Source: an uncultured Olsenella sp.
Lineage (GTDB): Bacteria > Actinomycetota > Coriobacteriia > Coriobacteriales > Atopobiaceae
Reading direction: 5' to 3'
Length of the DNA stretch: 64,000 nucleotides
NCBI GenBank assembly: GCA_900540955.1
Contig: UQIF01000010.1
Span: forward strand, 1-64,000
The notes below the pieces were generated by a model. That model searched no databases, was not told the DNA's origin, and worked only from the letters and a program-made list of their open reading frames with translations. The number at the start of each line of letters is the position of its first letter. The stretch's first letter is position 1. A program made the position numbers and the translations under genes. Positions 61,505 through 64,000 of this stretch are shown piece after piece.

Positions 61505-62194
61505 CTACCAAGAGATCCTGTAGCCGTTCCCGTCAAGGGTTGGGCTGATCAACGCATCAATTGTCTTTCTTAAACTTGCCTGGCCGCATGTGATGAGCGT
61601 TTGGTTGTCCGCGGCGTCAGCTTTTGCGTCTGCCTCACAGAGGTTAAGGGCTTCGTCGAGCTCGACGCCAGGATTATCCTCAAAGTAGCTGATTGAGCTA
61701 GCTGATGGGATATCGACTTCTATTTGCTGGTCGGGCAGGGATGGGGTAACGGTTTTGTTCTCTTCATCAATAATAAAGTCAATCTCATTGGTGTTGACGT
61801 AAGCGAAGATGGACGTTTCGTAATAGATATGGCAGATTTCCTCGCCCTTATCGTTGGTCTTTACCGCTAAGCCCTCGTATGGAACGGTCGCGTCAATGAG
61901 CTTGCCGATGCTGACGGCGTTCCTAAGGGATGTTTTGTTTACGGTGACGGGGGTCTTATTGGCGTTACGCTCTGCGGGTTGGGTGACGTATTTGTCCACA
62001 AGGCCCGAGATGAACGATATGCCGTTGGATGTTAGATCGGCGGCTTTTGGTGCGACCAAGAGCACAATAACAAAAATGATGGCTATGCCTGATAAAAGAG
62101 GTAACCTTGCAAGAAACTTTAGGGCGCTCGTGATAACGCTTGCCATTGCGCCGAAGACACCGGTAATTGAGCGAACGGACTCGGCGAAGCTCAC
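61505..62194 (-). CDS. DUF4230-like membrane protein 2
   Basis: A 229-residue relative of the previous gene, with a hydrophobic helix at about 32-52 and then the same extracellular pattern (NAVSIGKLIDATVPYEGLAV, IFAYVNTNEIDFII, and a charged helical C-terminus). Starts at GTG 62194, overlapping the stop of the small gene upstream by four bases, so coupled. Paralogous tandem genes of this type may form a hetero-complex on the cell surface; that is an inference. Confidence 0.7.
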   Translation of the reverse strand: MSFAESVRSITGVFGAMASVITSALKFLARLPLLSGIAIIFVIVLLVAPKAADLTSNGISFISGLVDKYVTQPAERNANKTPVTVNKTSLRNAVSIGKLIDATVPYEGLAVKTNDKGEEICHIYYETSIFAYVNTNEIDFIIDEENKTVTPSLPDQQIEVDIPSASSISYFEDNPGVELDEALNLCEADAKADAADNQTLITCGQASLRKTIDALISPTLDGNGYRISW

Positions 62195-62442
62195 CGGTCC
62201 TCCTCCGTGCTCAACCCGCTAGCCTCGCTCTCCTGCTGTGCCGTTTTAAGGTGGCTTGCCGCGGCCTTCTTTGCTTCATTCGCAGTCTTGCGTTCTTGCT
62301 TGGCGCGTTTCATACGTTGACGGGGGCCATAGATGTCTCCAGCGCCCAGAGGCTTGAGTTCGGGCTCGATGTCATCGGCTTCTTCAGCCTCGTAAATGGG
62401 GTCATTGTTGAGTCTTCCAGCTGGGCGTATTTGATCATCCAT
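62191..62442 (-). CDS. Small charged protein, unknown function
   Basis: An 83-residue, highly charged protein: an acidic first half (EAEEADDIEPELKPL) and a basic helical second half (QRMKRAKQERKTANEAKKAA). It overlaps the DUF4230-like gene and is the first gene of that operon. No known family. GGGGGTAC lies about 50 bases upstream of its start, in the leftward sense. Confidence 0.55.
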   Translation of the reverse strand: MDDQIRPAGRLNNDPIYEAEEADDIEPELKPLGAGDIYGPRQRMKRAKQERKTANEAKKAAASHLKTAQQESEASGLSTEEDR

Positions 62443-62491
62443 TTGAATTGCTTCCGAGTTGAGCGGTTATCAAGAAGTTCTGTCTAAGTAT

Positions 62492-62499
62492 GGGGGTAC
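62492..62499. promoter_or_regulatory. GGGGGTAC octamer upstream of the DUF4230 operon
   Basis: One of eight intergenic copies in this window (4726, 4897, 5912, 6013, 31289, 42313, 44053, 62492, either strand). Only one copy is noted inside a gene (60018). Position upstream of operon starts suggests a protein-binding site, not proven. Confidence 0.35.
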
Positions 62500-62604
62500 A
62501 TGACGTGCCGTGCGGGTAATTTCGGTCAAAGGAGCGCTGTCCAGCTGGGCGCCGCTGTTCGCCGCTTCCGGAGGAGCAAAGTTCTCGCGGCGGTCTGCAG
62601 CCCA

Positions 62605-62652
62605 TAAAAAATGCCCGGACCGACTCAGCTCGCGGCTGAATCAGGCCGGGCG
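62605..62652 (-). terminator. Hairpin terminator of the hydroxyacyl-CoA dehydrogenase gene
   Basis: On the minus strand GCCCGG and CCGGGC (62613-62618, 62646-62651) close a larger stem including GATTCAGC/GCTGAGTC, followed by ATTTTTTAT. Confidence 0.88.
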
Positions 62653-62685
62653 ACTACGTTTCGGACAGTTCTGGATCTCCCGGAC

Positions 62686-63660
62686 CTACTCCACCACGTT
62701 CCCCTCGGCGTCGTAGCGGTAGAACCCCTCGCCCACGGCGATGCCGGTCTTGCCCGCGTCGACGTAGCCCTTGAGCAGCGCGACAATCTTGCCCGCGACG
62801 GAGTCGGGATCGTCGGCGCCCGGCTGCATGCCCATGATGTGCAGCGCCAGGGGCAGGCCGACCTTGTCGAGCTTGCGGAACGGCGTCTGGTCGGGCGTGG
62901 CGCCGGTGTCGAGCTCCCAGCACAGATCGACGGTTGCGGGGTCCGAGACGCCCGTGGCCACGAGCTGCAGCGCGGCGCGGAACCAGGGGATGAGCAGCGT
63001 GTTGAGGATGTAGCCCGGCTGCTCCTTGTTGAGCTTGAGCGGAATCATGCCGATGGCGTAGGAGAACTTGTCCGCCAGCTCGAACGACTCGTCGCTCGTG
63101 CGGTCGTGGCGCATGAGCTCCGTGAGGTTGTTGCGCCAAATCTGGTTGGCAAAGTGCAGCGTCATGTAGCGGTCGGGGCGCCCGGTCGCGTCGGCGAAGG
63201 TGCTGGGGAGGAACGTCGAGGAGTCGGTCAAAAGCAGCGTCTTCTGTGGCATGACGTCGGCGATCGCCTCGTAGAGCGCGGTCTTCTGTGCCGGGTCCTC
63301 GTTGATGCACTCGATCACGATATCCGCGTCGCCGAACGCCTCCTGGACGTCGGTGGTAAGAAGGACTTTCGGCAGGCGCTCCTCCGCGGCGGCCTTGAGC
63401 TCGTCGATGCCCTCGGGCGCAAGGTCGCGCTCGTCGGAAAGCCCGCGGCAGTACTGGGCGGGGTCCGCCTTCCAGGCGTCGAGCGCGGCGACGATCTGCT
63501 TCTTCACGCTCTCCAGGCGCGGCTTCGCGCGCTCGATCGAGGCCTCACTGCGCAGCCACACGGTGGTCTCGAAGCCCTTGTACGCGACCATCGAGGCAAT
63601 CTGGCTGCCCTCGGTGCCGCACCCCGCGATAGTAACCTTCTTGACGTCCTTGATGTCCAC
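62686..63660 (-). CDS. 3-Hydroxyacyl-CoA dehydrogenase
   Basis: A 324-residue NAD(P)-dependent dehydrogenase. The Rossmann motif is TIAGCGTEGSQIASMVAYKG; the catalytic His/Asn segments are TLHFANQIWRNN and KEQPGYILNT. It is only distantly like the hbd at 49545. The open frame runs to 63927 through the repeat region, but GTG 63660 with AAAGGCGG upstream gives the family length. It stands alone, so its acyl-CoA substrate is unknown. Confidence 0.85.
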   Translation of the reverse strand: MDIKDVKKVTIAGCGTEGSQIASMVAYKGFETTVWLRSEASIERAKPRLESVKKQIVAALDAWKADPAQYCRGLSDERDLAPEGIDELKAAAEERLPKVLLTTDVQEAFGDADIVIECINEDPAQKTALYEAIADVMPQKTLLLTDSSTFLPSTFADATGRPDRYMTLHFANQIWRNNLTELMRHDRTSDESFELADKFSYAIGMIPLKLNKEQPGYILNTLLIPWFRAALQLVATGVSDPATVDLCWELDTGATPDQTPFRKLDKVGLPLALHIMGMQPGADDPDSVAGKIVALLKGYVDAGKTGIAVGEGFYRYDAEGNVVE

Positions 63661-63789
63661 GATGGAACCGCCTTTCACTTTGGATAACGCCACGCAAGAC
63701 GTTATAGCGTGCCGGCGGGGGAGGAAGGACGTCCGATCCGCCAGCGGTGGGTTTGGGTTGTTTTTCGTGGGGAGGGGGTGCCGTGTGTG

Positions 63790-64000
63790 GGTGCGGGAAT
63801 CGGGGAGTGTCGGTAAAGCGAGTGCCGCGCTGCGCGGGAAACCGGGACCGTCGGTAAGGCAGACGCCGCGCCGCGCCAGAATCGCTGACCGTCGGTACCG
63901 ACGCTCCCCAATTCCCGCGCAGAACATGGCAAGAAGGGCTTCTTTTCACCAGAATCCGGGACCGTCGGTACCGACGCTCCCGGATTTCCGCGCAGTCCGA
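63790..64000. repeat. Long intergenic repeat, right copy (continues past the window edge)
   Basis: Shares several blocks with 59130-59335 in the same orientation, including the 31-base identical block 63931-63961, and the palindromic CGTCGGTACCGACG unit at least twice. It contains no gene. The true right end is outside the window. Confidence 0.85.

Overview
The window is GC-rich, densely packed bacterial chromosome. A TPP riboswitch, sortase-type surface proteins, a bL31 protein with an Ala/Lys/Glu tail, a very large fused 2-hydroxyacyl-CoA dehydratase activase, several PTS operons and Cof-type HAD phosphatases together suggest an anaerobic gut actinobacterium of the Coriobacteriia, Collinsella-like. 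That placement is an inference from gene content, not from a database search. I see no rRNA, CRISPR array, insertion-sequence transposase or prophage.

Layout. 0-0.8 kb: a Phd/RelE-type toxin-antitoxin pair bracketed by two nearly identical hairpin repeats. 0.86-4.7 kb: TPP riboswitch and a tightly overlapped thiC-thiM-thiE-thiD operon (pyrimidine made de novo, thiazole apparently salvaged). 4.7-11.4 kb: AT-rich intergenic DNA, three paralogous winged-helix regulators and two sortase-anchored surface proteins (a beta-helix protein and a vWA protein). 11.6-24.7 kb: housekeeping and mixed genes (PHP phosphatase, exonuclease III, patatin, sirtuin, a FolP-FolK fusion, a BirA-like fragment, CoaX, bL31, RF1, a C39-like peptidase, a LacI regulator). 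24.8-30.2 kb: a TetR gene with a clear operator and the 1545-residue dehydratase activase.

30.4-42.2 kb is a sugar-acid region. A Gat-type PTS, KDPG/KHG aldolase, IlvD/EDD dehydratase, hydroxyacid dehydrogenase and HAD phosphatase face a convergent cluster containing an AEC carrier and a PfkB kinase homologue that lacks its usual catalytic motif. 42.5-54.8 kb joins a fructose-type PTS, class II aldolase and glycerate kinase to an acyl-CoA ligase, CoA-transferase, 3-hydroxybutyryl-CoA dehydrogenase, thiolase and Fe-alcohol dehydrogenase, followed by an OFA-type transporter and an unlinked IIA. No crotonase or acyl-CoA dehydrogenase is present, so the set could make or use 3-hydroxybutyrate rather than butyrate.

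55-64 kb: tripeptidase, HAD phosphatase, an orphan Tat-type binding protein, initiator tRNA-Met, then a block of membrane and DUF4230-like genes, an orphan antitoxin and a hydroxyacyl-CoA dehydrogenase. This block lies between two copies of a long intergenic repeat.

The most striking non-gene signal is the number of separate palindromic intergenic repeat families. One has three copies with 23-bp arms, covarying stem bases and, in one copy, an apparently inverted core. An octamer, GGGGGTAC, also recurs in noncoding DNA.
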